DNA of 64,000 bases, from contig CM061065.1 in the NCBI GenBank assembly GCA_030762895.1, positions 69,238,200 to 69,302,199 on the forward strand. The letters are read 5' to 3'. The position numbers and the translations under genes were made by a program. Below are positions 1 through 11,770 of this stretch, in pieces (the stretch's first letter is position 1; each line of letters begins with the position of its first letter). The notes beneath the pieces are model-generated. The model was not told the DNA's origin. It ran no database searches and worked only from the letters and a program-made list of their open reading frames with translations. Source of the DNA: Sophora flavescens. Taxonomy: Eukaryota; Streptophyta; Magnoliopsida; Fabales; Fabaceae.

Positions 1-6
1 GAGGAG

Positions 7-718
7 ATGCCAAAAAGCATGGAAAAAGAGGTGATTGTAGAAGATGTTGAAGATGAAAGTGAGAATGGTCAACCTTCTTTGGAGAAAGAAAACGACCCAA
101 AAATGATATTAGTTGATGAAGAATTTGCCAAGGACATTCCACCATATGTGCGGGTTCCATATCCTCAAAAGTTGAAGAAGGGGAGAGATGAAAAGCAATT
201 TTCATGCTTCTTAGATGTTTTTCGGAAATTACAAATCAATATTCCATTCGCGGAAGCTTTGGAGCAAATGCCTTCTTATGCCAAATCATGAAGGACCTTT
301 TATCCAAGAATAGGAGATTGAAGTATGATGAAATCGTAGCTTTGATCGAGGAGTGTAATGCTATCTTGCAAAGGAAATTGCCTCCAAAGTTGAAGGATCT
401 GGGGTCATTTAGCACTCCTTGCACCATTGGAGTAATCACTCGAGGTAAGGCTCTTTGTGCTCTTGGGGCTAGCATCAATTTGATGCCCTTCTCCATGTTA
501 AATTAGCTTGAAATAAAGGAAGTCAAATCCACTATGATGTCTCTTCAACTAGCGGATCGCTCTATCAAATATCTATATGGTATGGTTGAGGACCTTCTAG
601 TCAAAGTGGACAAGTTCATCTTTCCAATAGACTTTGTTGTTCTTGACATGGACCATGATTCGAAAATACCCCTCATATTGGGTAGGCTATTCTTAGAAAC
701 CGGAAGAGCTCTTTAGTG
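7..718 (+). pseudogene. Tat/Athila-type gypsy gag C-terminus and aspartic protease, broken
   Basis: Translation gives the family-typical stretch PYPQKLKKGRDEKQF followed by INIPFAEALEQMPSYAK, known from the region before the protease of Athila/Tat Ty3-gypsy polyproteins. A frameshift near 288 moves the reading to the next frame, which continues into MKDLLSKNRRLKYDEI and the protease core ALGASINLMP. The family normally has DLGAS there, so the catalytic aspartate is replaced by alanine. A stop near 504 is followed by the protease second half (LADRSIKYLYG, then IPLILGRLFL). The 5' end lies outside the window. Dead relic; the family call is firm, the exact clade (Athila or Tat/Ogre) is not. Confidence 0.8.
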
Positions 719-959
719 GAGATAGAACCACGGAAAAGGTCTTGCAATGTGGGTTTTATTGGCCAACCATCTTCAAGGATGCAAAGGACTTTGTTGCACG
801 GTGTGATAGGTGCCTACGAGTTGGAAACATCTAAAAAAGGCACGAATTGCTCTTAAGTAGCATTTTGGAGGTGGAGATCTTCGACGTGTGGGGTATTGAC
901 TTCATAGGACCATTTCCACCCTTCCACTCTTACATGTACATTCTAGTGGGGGTGGATGA
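719..959 (+). pseudogene. Integrase fragment joined directly to protease by deletion of RT and RNase H
   Basis: The reading frame resumes with KVLQCGFYWPTIFKDAKDF and CDRCLRVGNI, the integrase zinc-binding region (only its CxxC half is present), then FDVWGIDFIGPFP with the first catalytic aspartate of the D,D,E core. It ends at VGVDD, where foreign LTR sequence begins. The RT and RNase H modules that should lie between the protease (ending near 716) and this point are absent, so roughly 1.5-2 kb of pol was deleted (inference from family layout). One stop falls after VGNI. Confidence 0.78.
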
Positions 960-1430
960 TGAGGACCACGACAAGTGTACCAGATCGTTGCAAGTAATAA
1001 ATCAGTGAGAATCGGATATCGTCCACATGGATTAGTTACCAAGTACCAATTCACATAGTAAACAGCTATCTAGACCAATATTTGGTGTGAAGAGAGCTCA
1101 AACAAAATAAAATAAAACAGAAGAGAAATAAAATATTTTTTGAAATCTTTGTTGAGATAAAATAGAATAAAAGCACTAGGGATTTGATTTCATCCAATTT
1201 TAAATCCGGATTCCTCATAGACAAGGAATCCTATGAATTAGTGAAACTCTAATTATCCTAATCTCAATTGATTTGTTGAGGGACAAATTCCCTAAACTAA
1301 TTGAAACCTAATTCCTTAGTGAATCAATTCTACAAAATCTCTCTAATTACCCTAATTCCTTAGGTCTAATTAACAAGGCATGATGGTAACAACTCTATGG
1401 AATTTGTAAAATGCCCACATTAACCAACTC
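960..1430 (-). mobile_element. Terminal fragment of a Tat-like or coding-poor element LTR
   Basis: Begins TGAGGACCACG and carries the block ACAAGTGTACC..TCG..GCAAGTAATAA also present at 21809, 54815 and, more diverged, 47343 and 51665. In those copies it marks the U5 end of minus-oriented LTRs. The sequence runs as an A-rich non-coding LTR body to about 1430, where it is cut off by the chromovirus LTR remnant. The five bases before it (GATGA, 955-959) would be one TSD copy, but the partner is lost. Confidence 0.55.
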
Positions 1431-2329
1431 TATGTTTGCATTGTTGTTCACAATCGTGTATTTGGAATACACGAGGTCAGGAGTTCTCACAAGACCGTTC
1501 CACCTTAGATATAGGTTGTGCAGCTATAGTGTCATTGATTTTCATGAGCACCCTCGGGAGTGGACAGGGTGTGCACCGGGATAATTGTGCAGCTATAGTG
1601 TCATTGCTTTGCATGAGCATTCTCACCAAGGAAGAGAATGTGCACCGGGAATTTGGAATATGTCACTTGAACAACTGACTGACAGTCCCAACGAGGGATG
1701 TGTGAAGGAATTGGTAGTGTCCACGTCAGCATAAAGTTTTAGATTGCATGAGTGAGGGTAGAGGTTGATATAGTGAATTATGGATGATGGTTGATTATGA
1801 GTGATGTTATGTCTGTGACATTTATTGTATGATATACTATGACTCTTTTCCGCTTTTGATGATAGAACTGTTTCTTATCCCCTATATTTTTTGTATGTTG
1901 TGTTTTATCATTTATGGAATCGTACAAGAAGACCCTGTATTGAGCTGAATGAGGAGGAGTTGGATGGAACTCCTTACGAACCAGAGGCCGGAGGACGAGC
2001 TGTAAACCACGGTGATAGAGTTTAGGATGTATGGCCAGTGCGTCTCATGAGATGTTTTATATTTTCCGCTAAGTATAACAGTTTGTTTAAGTATATGCCT
2101 GTAAGGGATCCTACTGAGATGATACCCTAAACAATGTTTTGTATTACCATAATAAGGCATATGTGTGTATGTATAACATAAGTATGGTGTGGTGCTTTAA
2201 TTATCCGAAGTTGTATGCTTATTAACTTACGTTTTTAATTTTTATGTATTTCACGTTAAGCACGTGATTAAGAAATTAATTAATAAGGTTTTAATCTAAT
2301 AACACAATGGGGTACAACAGGGTTTCTCA
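1431..2329 (+). repeat. Truncated 5' LTR of the chromovirus (3' part only)
   Basis: Aligns with 9309-10204 of the 3' LTR, including the same 69-bp internal duplication and the CCACGTCAGCATAAAG motif (1721 here, 9602 there). Homology starts abruptly at about 1431. The right edge is set by the PBS four bases downstream; I place the LTR end at TTTCTCA by comparison with TGTCTCGCA in the other copy. Confidence 0.75.
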
Positions 2330-2332
2330 TTT

Positions 2333-2346
2333 TGGTATCAGAGCAG
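2333..2346 (+). other. PBS, initiator Met-tRNA type
   Basis: TGGTATCAGAGCAG directly follows the 5' LTR remnant. This is the standard plant Met-tRNA-complementary primer site. Confidence 0.85.
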
Positions 2347-2589
2347 TTTGGTTCTAAAACGGACTGTGGGGTTTTATCCGATTTGAATCAAGGACTGTGA
2401 GGTCTAGGATGTTGTTACTGGTCGTGTTTAGTTGAATCCACATCGGATTTAGACTATGCTTAGAAGTTGGGTAGTGTGTCCAAACGTGATACGATAATTA
2501 ATATTGGTATGACATTTGGTATTTATATACTTGCCTATGTAGTATTATATGTCATACTTATGAGAGCGGATGATTTCTTTTATAGAATC

Positions 2590-3780
2590 ATGGCTCGAGG
2601 AAGAGGACGTCCGACCAATAGTGGTGACAGAACTCCGGAAAGAATCATTAAAGCTGTCAATAGTAACCATAGCCATACTGAAAATGGAGGAGTGTCGTCT
2701 GCGACTCCCAACACCTTGGAAACGATAGCTGCTGCTATGTTATTCCAAACATAGCAGAATGTTGAGATGCTACAGATGAACAAAGAGCAGCTGAAACTAG
2801 AGAATCACAGGAGAACTGCAGCAGCTGAAGATGCCAGAATGGCTACATTCATGAAAGGGAAACCACCTAAATTCCGAGGAGAGCATGACCCAGAGAAGGC
2901 TGAATGGTGGATACAAGAAATAGAGAAGATATTTGATATTGTGCACTGCAGAGAGGATAGGAAAGTGACTTATGTTGCCTTCATGTTGACTGAAGGAGCA
3001 GAGTTCTGATGGAGAGGCAAGAAAAGACTATTGGAAGCCGAGGGCAGAATGGTTACCTGGCAGTTATTTACAGATTGCTTTTTCGAGAAGTATTTTCTGC
3101 GTCTAGTTCGACGTGAGAAGGGAAAAGAAATTCACAAACCTTAAACAAGGCAATATGTCTGTAGGTGATTATACATCACGTTTTGAGGTGCTGATTAAGT
3201 TTTTAGAGTTCTTTTAGTGGTTCCCAAATGAGGATTGGCAATGTAGGAGATTTGAGGAAGGACTCAAATGAGCTGCAGAGGGCTGTAGTGTCTCTTGACA
3301 TTCAAAATTTCCCGGAACTGGTTAAGAGATGTAGCGCTATTGAAAGTATAGATCTGAGGATGGCTAGTGAGCATAAACAAATGAGGATTGGAGGTCCTAA
3401 CCGATCAGGTTTTCAGAGGCGCGGAGGAAATGGTTCTCAGTGGAGACATAGACCCTATGCTAGACCAGCACAAACACCGGCACCAGCACCAGTGAGTGGA
3501 GCGGGTCAGCAGCAACAAGGTTTAGTTTTCTTCGGATGTGGAGGACCACATTATGCTAGGGACTGTATGAATAGGCCTAGTTGTTTCAACTATGGGAAAC
3601 CAGGTCATATGGCACGAGACTGCAGACAACGGGTTAAGCAACAACAAGTAGCTGCGGGAAGAGGAGCTGGAGGCAATAGAGGTGGAGCTGGAAGAGGAGT
3701 TCTGGTAGCAAGACCACAAGTGGCCAGACCTCAAGCCACGGGAAGAGTGTTTACCGTGAGGGGGGCTGAATCTTCTCAAT
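2590..3780 (+). pseudogene. Chromovirus gag with one altered zinc knuckle
   Basis: A likely start is the ATG at 2590 (MARGRGRPTNSGD), followed by the capsid-like region MKGKPPKFRGEHDPEKAEWW. It is broken by TAG at 2752, by TGA at 3007 and by at least one frameshift before 3228. The C-terminal part (3228-3780) has the Gly/Arg-rich tail and knuckle CFNYGKPGHMARDC, where the second cysteine is tyrosine, so metal binding would fail. The product would form the virus-like particle. Non-functional. Confidence 0.8.
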
Positions 3781-4120
3781 CTGCTGATCTAATACAAGAT
3801 ATGTGTTTGATAGCTGGTAGACTCTCGTATGTGTTGTTTGACTCAGGTGCTACGTATTCATTTATCTCGCATTAGTGTATGGATCATTTAAACTTAACTG
3901 TTTCCAAATTACCTTATACCCTTACCATATCTACTCCAACTAGTAATCCTTTGATGTGTCAACACTGTCCTATAATGGTGGAGAATAGAACATTTACTGT
4001 AGACCCTATATGTTTGCCTATGCAATAGATAGATGTCATTCTTAGCATCGATTGGCTTTCGGCTAACCATGTAGTGCTAGATTGTTCTAGTAAGAATTTA
4101 TCGTTTCTTAAACCTTCCAG
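3781..4120 (+). pseudogene. Chromovirus aspartic protease
   Basis: VLFDSGATYSFISH contains the intact DSGAT active-site motif; a TAG follows at 3873. The downstream half (GIDWLSANHVVLDC equivalent, mutated to SIDWLSANHVVLDC) is readable with a further in-frame TAG near 4026. The enzyme would process the gag-pol polyprotein. Confidence 0.78.
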
Positions 4121-4239
4121 TATAATATCTGCCAATGAAGGAGTATCTATGAGGAGTGACAAGTCTCAGCAGTTCGTGATGCTTTTCGTAGTGAAAGTTA
4201 ATGAGACTCCCAGCATTGATTCTATGCCTATTGTGAGAG

Positions 4240-5580
4240 AGTTTCCTGAAGTTTTCCCTCCAGACGTTCTAGGTTTGCCACCACAGAGAGAGAGTGGGAA
4301 TTCACTATAGATCTCGTACCAGGGACAGGACCTATATCTATAGCACCCTATCAGATGTCACCGGTTGAGTTGGCGGAGTTGAAGAAACAATTGGATGACA
4401 TGTTAGGGAAAGAGTTTATTATACCAAGTGTTTCACCTTGGGGAGCACCAGTGTTGTTTGTTAAGAAGAAAGATGGAAGTACGAGGTTGTGCACGGATTA
4501 AAGGCAATTGAATAAGGTGACAATTAAGAACAAGTATATGTTGCCTAGGATAGATGATCTGATGGATCAGTTGAAAGGAGCAATAGTGTTTTCCAAAATT
4601 GATTTAAGATCTGGATACCATCAGATTAGAGTAAGGAAGGAGGATATACTCAAGACGGCTTTTAGGACGAGGTACAGGCATTACGATTATTTAGTTATGC
4701 CTTTCGGTGTAACTAATGCGCCAGCTGTGTTCATGGACTTTATGAACATAATTTTCAAACCGTTCCTCAATAAGTTTGTTGTTGTGTTCATCGACGATAT
4801 TCTTATCTATTCTTGTATGCGGGAAGATCATGATGAACATTTGAGAGTGGTGTTTCAAGTTTTGAAAGATAGGCAACTATATATCAAACTCTCCAAGTGT
4901 GAGTTTTGGATGGAGGAAGTGCAGTTTCTAGGTCATGTGATCAACAAAGAAGGAATAGCAGTAGATCCAGCTAAGGTCGAGGCAGTTCTCAAGTGGGAAC
5001 GACCTAAGTCAGTAAGTGAAGTACGAAGTTTCCTAGGACTAGCTGGTTATTATTGGAGGTTTATAGAAGGTTTCTCGAAGATTACGTTGCCTATGACGCA
5101 GTTAATAAGGAAAGATACAACTTTTGTATGGACGGACAAGTGTAAGCAAAGTTTTCAAAAGCTGAAGGATAGGTTGACTACAACACCTGTATTGACATTA
5201 CCAGATCCTTTAGGACAGTTTGACGTATACTGTGATACGTCATACCAAGGGTTAGCTTGTGTCTTAATGCAAGATGGAAGAGTTGTGGCTTATGCTTCCC
5301 GATAATTGAGAATTCATGAGAGGAACTATCAAACTCATGATTTGGAGCTAGCAGCCATAGTGTTCGCATTAAAGATATGACGACACTTTCTGTATGGAGC
5401 AAAGTTTAACGTTTATAGTGATCATAAGAGCTTGAAGTATCTGTTCGATCAAAAAGAGTTGAATATGAGACAGCGGAGATGGATGGAGTTTATTAACGAT
5501 TATGATTTTGATTTACTGTACCATCCTGGGAAGGCAAATATTGTAGCAGATGCTTTGAGTAGGAAATCATTGCATGTATC
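4240..5580 (+). pseudogene. Chromovirus reverse transcriptase and RNase H
   Basis: RT motifs in order: KKDGSTRLC before a stop at 4499, FSKIDLRSGYHQIRV, MPFGVTNAP, and the catalytic FIDDILIYS near 4789, then LGHVI. The tether/RNase H part includes DVYCDTSYQGL, a stop at 5303 (CAA to TAA type), ELAAIVFALKI, a stop at 5378 (TGG to TGA type), YSDHKSLKYLF and the end motif NIVADALSRK. All main motifs are recognisable; no continuous frame exists. Confidence 0.88.
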
Positions 5581-6610
5581 CGCAATGATGGTTAAAGAAT
5601 TGGAGTTGCTGGAACAGTTCAGAGATTTGAACTTAGGAATGGAGTTGGTTAGTAATAAAATTTGTTTAGGTATGATCACTACTGGTAGTGATTTTATGAA
5701 TGATCTTAAGGATAAACAAGTTCAGGATCAATATCTATGGGAAGTAAGTAGAGATATAGATGAAGGTAAAATTTCTGAGTTTAGTAGAGGAGCAACTGGT
5801 GTGTTAAGGTATAGAGATAGAATAGAACTTAGGAAAATGATTTTGGAGGAAGCACATAAGATTAAGTTGAGTTTTCATCTTGGATCCACTAAGATGTATC
5901 AGCATTTGAAGAAAATGTTTTGGTGGACAAGGATGAAGAAAGAGGTAACTGAGTATGTTTTATCTTGTCTAGTGTGTTGGAAGGCTAAGATCGAGCATCA
6001 AAAGCCGGCGGGCTTATTGCAATCATTAGATATCCCAGAGTGGAAATGGGATAGCATAGCTATGGATTTTGTGGTTGGATTACCATGATCTCCAAAGAAA
6101 TATGATGCGATTTGGGTTATCATTGATAGGTTGACGAAGTGTGCTCACTTCTTACCTATTGGTGAAAGTTATAGTTTGGAGAAGTTGACCCATATTTACA
6201 TCAAAGAAGTTGTTATGTTGCATGGTGTGCCATCGAGCATTGTCTCATACCGAGATCCTAGATTCACATCTAGATTTTGGATACAATTGCATAATGCTTT
6301 AGGGACAAGTTGAGAATGAGTTCTGCTTATCATCCCCAGACAGATGGACAGTTAGAGAGGACAATTCAGTCATTGGAAGATCTTTTGAGAGCTTGTGTGT
6401 TGGAGCACACTGGCAGTTGGGACGAATTCTTACCATTGATTGAATTTACTTATAACAATAGTTTTCACGGTAGTATTGGGATGGCACCATACGAGGCTTT
6501 ATATGGCAGAAAGTGTAGGACTCAATTATGTTGGTATGAGACTGGTGAGAACTAAGTTTTGGGTCCAGATGTAGTGCAACAAACTACGAAACAAGTCGGG
6601 AAGATAAGAG
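5581..6610 (+). pseudogene. Chromovirus integrase
   Basis: The zinc-finger region (GSTKMYQHLKKMFWW, then CLVCWKAKIEH) lies in the frame running 5432-6088. The catalytic region follows: WDSIAMDFVVGLP with the first aspartate, a TGA at 6087, YRDPRFTSRFW with the second (usual SDRD altered to YRD), then after a frameshift SAYHPQTDGQLERTIQ with the glutamate and MAPYEALYGRKC. Further stops occur at 6313 and 6554. Confidence 0.87.
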
Positions 6611-7095
6611 AAAAGATGAAGGAAGCACATGATAGGCAGAGGAGCTATAGTAACAAGAGGAGAGGACCATTATAATTCCAGGAGGGTGATCACGTGTTTT
6701 TGAGAGTCACTCCGAAAACTCGAATTGACAGAGCTATAAAATCTAGAAAACTTACTACTCAATTCATTGGACATTTTCATATTCTTCGACGGATTGGTCC
6801 AGTAGCTTACCACATTGCCTTACCACCTAATCTTTCTAACCTTCATGATATCTTTCATGCCTCTCAGTTGAGAAAGTATTATCCTGGTCCTTCACATGTT
6901 ATTGAGTCTAAGTCTATACAATCGCGAGAGAATCTAGAATATGAGGCTTTACCTGTAAGGATCACGGATAGACAGATTAAGGAGCTTCGCGGTAGACATA
7001 TTCCTTTGGTTAAGGTTATATGGGATGAGATTACTGAAGATGTTACTTGGGAACGTGAGACAGATATGCAACAACAATATCCACATCTTTTCTGA
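6611..7095 (+). pseudogene. Integrase C-terminus with chromodomain
   Basis: VAYHIALPPNLSNLHDIFHA and SQLRKYYPGPSHVIE are the typical GPY/F-region continuation. The protein ends VRITDRQIKELRGRHIPLVK, then VIWDEITEDVTWERE and YPHLF, the Tekay-type chromodomain, which in this family is thought to steer integration to particular histone marks. Open from 6694 to the stop at 7093, so this is the best-kept part of the element. Confidence 0.87.
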
Positions 7096-7123
7096 GGTAC
7101 ATAAATTTCGAGGACATAATTTT

Positions 7124-7141
7124 TTTTAAGAGGGGTAGTAA
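7124..7141 (+). other. PPT of the chromovirus
   Basis: TTTTAAGAGGGGTAGTAA sits immediately before TGTAACAGC at 7142, after the conserved CGAGGACATAATT. It primes plus-strand DNA synthesis and fixes the 3' LTR start. Confidence 0.82.
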
Positions 7142-10100
7142 TGTAACAGCTTGTTTTTAATTACACTGTTTAATTTATATTTTAATCTTAGATCAAGGAA
7201 ATTATTTTAAATAAAATAAAATCATATTCATAATCTATCTTATGGTAGAAAGCTACGATGAACTTTTGGGTTGAAAATTCAGACGGAACTCGGTCTGCGT
7301 TTTCGCTGATAGTAAGATTTTAATGAGCAGAAACCCTAATTTTGACTCGTGGACAAAAAGATTAGGTTTTACATTTCGCTCCCAACGATTTTCTGTATTT
7401 TGAAAAAATTCGTTAGGAATGAAATTATATAATTTTATTCGGTCGTAATCTTTAAGAAAACGCGTAAAACCTAGGTCGGGAGATAAGTCAGGTAAACGAC
7501 GGAGTCGAGTATGGAGCTGAGGTAATGGAAGTAATTAATGTAGCCGAGGGGACAAGGGAACAAGCATTAAATGCTTGTAATCATGTGTTTTCAAGTGAAA
7601 TAACCAAAATACCCTTAAGTTTAACCTAACCTATTCTAGTTAGATTTTAACCATGGTTAAGGCAAGTTAGGTTAATTCTTGTGGTCTAAAATCAGCCACA
7701 CCTTCCATGAATTCTTGACCACAAAATTATAACCATGATTACTAATTAACTATAGTTAGGTTATTATTAACTATAGTTAAGTTATTACATTATTTTCTAA
7801 CTTAACCTTAGTCAAATAAACTTAACTATGGTTCTATTTTAATGTTAAAATTTTATCTCCCTCACTAAACCTCTCATTTTGCCACAGCCCCCTCACCACT
7901 CTTAGGCACCATTTTGTTGCACTTTGCTTCATCTTTTCTTCACAAACACAAAACAACACCAATAACACTTAAGAACACATACTTGATAACTTGTGATCTT
8001 GATCAAATTTCTTCATTTCCTTCATCAAACTTATTCATTACAAGGTGAGGAATCCCTTCCTAATCATCTTAGATTCATTAATCATCCATCAATCTCCATG
8101 TTCATCAACTATTTCATGATTTTCCATTTCTAGATCTAGAATTTCAAATATTTCTAGAAAATTGTAGAAAAATCATTTCAATGTGAAACCAATTTCTATG
8201 ATCCTTATATGTCTTCTACTATCCTAATCTAGGAGCATGTAAGCAAAATCATTTTCCTTCCAATTTTTCTTGTTGAGGCCGAACCTATGTGGTTTTAGGC
8301 AAATGAAGTTTTGTTCAATTTTTAAAGTATGACACTTGATCTTAACTCCTTAAAAATTATAGTTGTTATATCTAGAAGCTTGAAATCAAATAATTTCCTA
8401 ACCATATTTTCTAGCCTTGGCTGAAATTGTGCTCATATGGGGAAAATAAGTTTTCTTCAATCTTTAAGTGAGTGCTGATTTGTATGAACTATCTAAGGTG
8501 TGTAGGTTATAGATCCAAGAGTTTGTGAGAAAAAGGAATTTTTAACCTATTTTACTCATCATGGCCAAAACCCTAACCCTAGAGGTTAGAGGATTTTGTT
8601 TCATATTTTTAACTTCTTACAATTTATCTATGCTAGTTAATACTATAGGAACCAGACTCCAAAAGATTGGAATGAGAAAATGACCCTAGCCTATTTTTGA
8701 ATTGATGGCCGAAACCTAGCATCGATGTGTCATAGTTGGATTTGTTTGATTAATTGTTGTTATGTTGTGTTGGTTGAAGGTTAACGGATACTCGTGATTT
8801 AGTGACGAGGATCAGAAGATTCCGGTGTAAGCTCGGGTGGGGGAAAGAACCAATCTACTGTCGAAATGGATAAGTAGTGTATGATATAATAATTGTGTAG
8901 GGCGACCTAAACCCTACTAGTGGTCGAGTAATAGACAACACCAAAATCACGTTGAATGATTTTCTAAAAAATCAATGATGATTTGGGGATTGTAGGTTTA
9001 TCGATGTTTGGATGATTTTATATTATCTATGATTGATTGATTTTATTATTATTATTGAATTGATATGATGTGCTATTTTGTGATGTTGGAATATTTTTGT
9101 TGATATTGTGTTATGCATGATCTGCCTGGTTTTAATATTGTGCTTAGTTGATTCTTAAGCTAAGATATGTGTAGTTCGGATGTTGTTGATTTGGGTGTGA
9201 GGATAATGGTGATTTAGAGGTGCCTAACCTAAAATATTTATTTCAAAGAGGAGGTGTGACATAGAACATTTGTTGAGGCTTTGATGGAAGATTATGGCAC
9301 TAGGTTGTTCATATGTTTGCATTGTTGTTCACAACCGTGTATTTGGAATACACGAGGTCAGGAGTTCTCGCTAGACCGTTCCACCTTAGATATAGGTTGT
9401 GCAGCTACAATGTCATTGATTTTCATGAGCACCCTCGGGAGTGGACAGGGTGTGCATCGGGATAATTGTGCAGCTATAGTGTCATTGCTTTGCATGAGCA
9501 TTTTCACCATGGAAGAGAATGTGCACCGGGAATTTGGAATATGTCGCTTGAACAACTGACTGACAGTCCCAACGAGGGATGTGTGAAGGAATTGGTAGTA
9601 GCCACGTCAGCATAAAGTTTTAGATTGCATGAGTGAGGGTAGAGGTTGATATAGTGAATTATGGATGATGGTTGATTATGAGTGATGTTATGTCTATGAC
9701 ATTTATTGTATGATATACTATGAATCTTTTCGCTTTTGATGATAGAACTGTTTCTTATCCCCTATATTTTTTGTACGTTGTGTTTTATCATTTATGGAAT
9801 CGTACAAGAAGACCTTGTATATGAGCTGAATGAGGAGGAGTTGGATGTAACTCCTTACGAACCAGAGGCCGGAGGATGAGCTGTAAACCACGGTGATAGA
9901 GTTTAAGATGTATGGCCAGTGCGTCTCGTGAGATGTTTTATATTTTTCGCTATGTATAACAGTTTGTTTAAGTATATGCCTATAAGGGATCCTACTGAGA
10001 GGATACCCTAAACAATGTTTTGTATTACCATAATAAGACATATGTGTGTATGTATAACATAAGTATGGTGTGGAGTTTTAATTATCCGAAGTTGTATCCT

Positions 10101-10204
10101 TATTAACTTAATTTTTACGTATTTCACGTTAAGCGTGCGATTAAGAAATTAATTAATAAGATTTTAATCTAATAACACAACGGGGCACAAGGGGGTGTCT
10201 CGCA
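7142..10204 (+). repeat. Complete 3' LTR of the chromovirus (~3.06 kb)
   Basis: Starts TGTAACAGCTTG after the PPT and ends near TGTCTCGCA by comparison with the 5' copy. Non-coding; short open frames inside (for example 9281-9559 and 9718-10041) fall in repeated LTR sequence and have no homology I recognise. Contains a 69-bp tandem duplication at 9397-9536 and GCCACGTCAGCA at 9601. Confidence 0.8.
9397..9536 (+). repeat. 69-bp tandem duplication inside the chromovirus LTR
   Basis: Two units start at 9397 and 9466, each beginning TTGTGCAGCTA, containing TCATTG..TTGCATGAGCA or a close variant and ending GTGCAYCGGGA. The 5' LTR remnant has the same pair at about 1519-1660. Confidence 0.75.
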
Positions 10205-11033
10205 ATTTCATTTAAGGCCAACACAATTACTTGTGCCCCCCGGATTTGACACAAGTTGCATTCTCTCCTTCTGATTACGCCCGGCACCATGCTCCTGAGC
10301 CCTTGAAATTCAAAATCAGGTCTGAAGATTTGGGATTTTTTAAACACGCTAGGCTTAAACTAACTAAGCCGGGCGTATCGTGTGTTTAAACACATAGAAC
10401 CCTTCTTCTCCCTCACTTGTCACTTGAAGCAAAACACTCACTCATGGTTTTCTCTTCTCCCTCGTGCAACCCACTCCCTTCGGAAGCGAAGAAGCTTTTG
10501 AAGCTTCAACGCGCTACCATCCCTTACGCACAAAACATAAACCCTTTGCTCGTTTATTTTCATGCAAAATCAAATGGGTAATGGTTTCTTTCATCTGTCT
10601 CATATGAAATAGGTTCTTCTGATGTGGTTTGGATTTTTACATGATTCTTGAATGATTTTGGCCGGAAATAATGAGTGTGTTGCATGTTAACAATGTTGGG
10701 GAATGAATTAGTTGTGTAGTTATATGTTGTGTGGGGTGGATTGATACACGCTAACATTGTTGGGGAATGATTTATATTGCTCAATACATGTCTGATAAAA
10801 TGTTTCATCCATTATAGACATGATGTAGCTAGTTGGCCAAAAAGCTTACCTAAATGAATTATCCCTTGTTAGCCCCATTGGGCTTGAAGCCTATTTATGC
10901 TGTTACCTAAATATAATTGTTAAATCCGGAAAAACCATGTTTACCAACTCGAAAGGATTAAGTGAGCATTGGAATTCAATGTAGAATGGTAGCAAAGTGC
11001 TAAGTTTGAGGTGGCACATGAGAAATTCAATTT

Positions 11034-11178
11034 TGGAAGAAGAAAAAAAAGAAGGGTAAAAAATTCCCTTGAAATAATAAAGAAAAAAAAATTCTGAAAA
11101 AGTGGAAAAGGAAAAAAAGTTTCAAGATAAGAAAGTGGAAAAGTGTGCAAAAAGAGCAATAAAGTGAAAAAAAAGAGA
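11034..11178 (+). repeat. Purine-rich (A/G) tract
   Basis: Almost uninterrupted AAAAAG/GAAGAA sequence. The same relative place in the related element (46990-47090) is also purine-rich, so this may be a family trait rather than noise. The long Phe/Leu-rich frame on the opposite strand is a by-product. Confidence 0.6.
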
Positions 11179-11746
11179 GAAACCAAAGTAGTGTATTCTA
11201 TGGAAATCGAGCTCCTTTGCTCACTTGGTCTTTAGGGTCTAAACTTGCATTCCCTTTCTTTATCCATACCTTCCACCTTGGCCCCATTACAACTTTGTAA
11301 AGACCTTTTGATTGTGCATCATGTAGTTGTGTGAACTAACAAGTGAGATGAAAATCAAACCCAAAGAGTGAGTTTCTCAATATGCAGATTTTTGAAAGAA
11401 ACACAAGCCTAAACACTTGAGCGTTGAGTGAATTAATTATCCTTGGTGAGGGGCGAGACTCATTGACGACTAGTGAAATTTTGGTTAAGTTTTTGAAACC
11501 ACTACTTGATTGGTAGTAGTATGATGGTTGAGTTCACTCCTTTGTTGATCTTGAAGGTCCTCTTGATAGTTGAATGTTTGATCTTAGGAAGACATGCTTG
11601 ATTTAGATGAAGTGGTTGTGGTTGACATTATGTGGGAAATTATTGGTTATGAGTCCATTAGTCTTATATCAATTCATTGTGTGTCTTTGAGTCCTTTGTG
11701 GTTTTTTGCTTTGAGTATTTTTGTGTGTAGTTTAGTACTTGAGGAC

Positions 11747-11770
11747 AAGCAAAACTTAAGTTTGAGGTGT
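11747..11770 (+). other. PPT of the Tat-like element
   Basis: GCAAAACTTAAGTTTGAGGTGT precedes TGATAATCCG. It follows the GAGGACAAGC block seen before the PPT in Tat/Athila-type elements. Confidence 0.7.

Larger units (their letters stand above)
1431..10204 (+). mobile_element. Ty3-gypsy chromovirus (Tekay/Del-like), decayed
   Basis: Order on the plus strand is truncated 5' LTR, PBS for initiator Met-tRNA, gag with zinc knuckle, protease (DSGAT), RT, RNase H, integrase, C-terminal chromodomain, PPT, 3' LTR. This order and the final chromodomain place it in the chromoviruses; the long LTR and TGTAACA start fit Tekay/Del. Internal part is about 4.8 kb. Many stops and frameshifts make it inactive. 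The left LTR has lost its first ~2.1 kb, so no TSD can be checked. Confidence 0.88.
10205..11770 (+). mobile_element. 3' internal region of a Tat-like or coding-poor gypsy element
   Basis: No coding capacity recognised. From about 10845 it parallels 46780-47330 plus 53078-53427 of the coding-poor element further right: a shared block around TTATCCCTTG.TAGCCC, an A/G-rich tract (11034-11178), the box GGCCCCATTACAAC at about 11281, then CTTGAGGACAAGC and a PPT at 11747-11770. The first 600 bp hold CG-rich words (GCCGGGCGTATCGTG near 10362) and T/C-rich leader-like sequence. The left edge is the chromovirus 3' LTR end. Confidence 0.6.
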
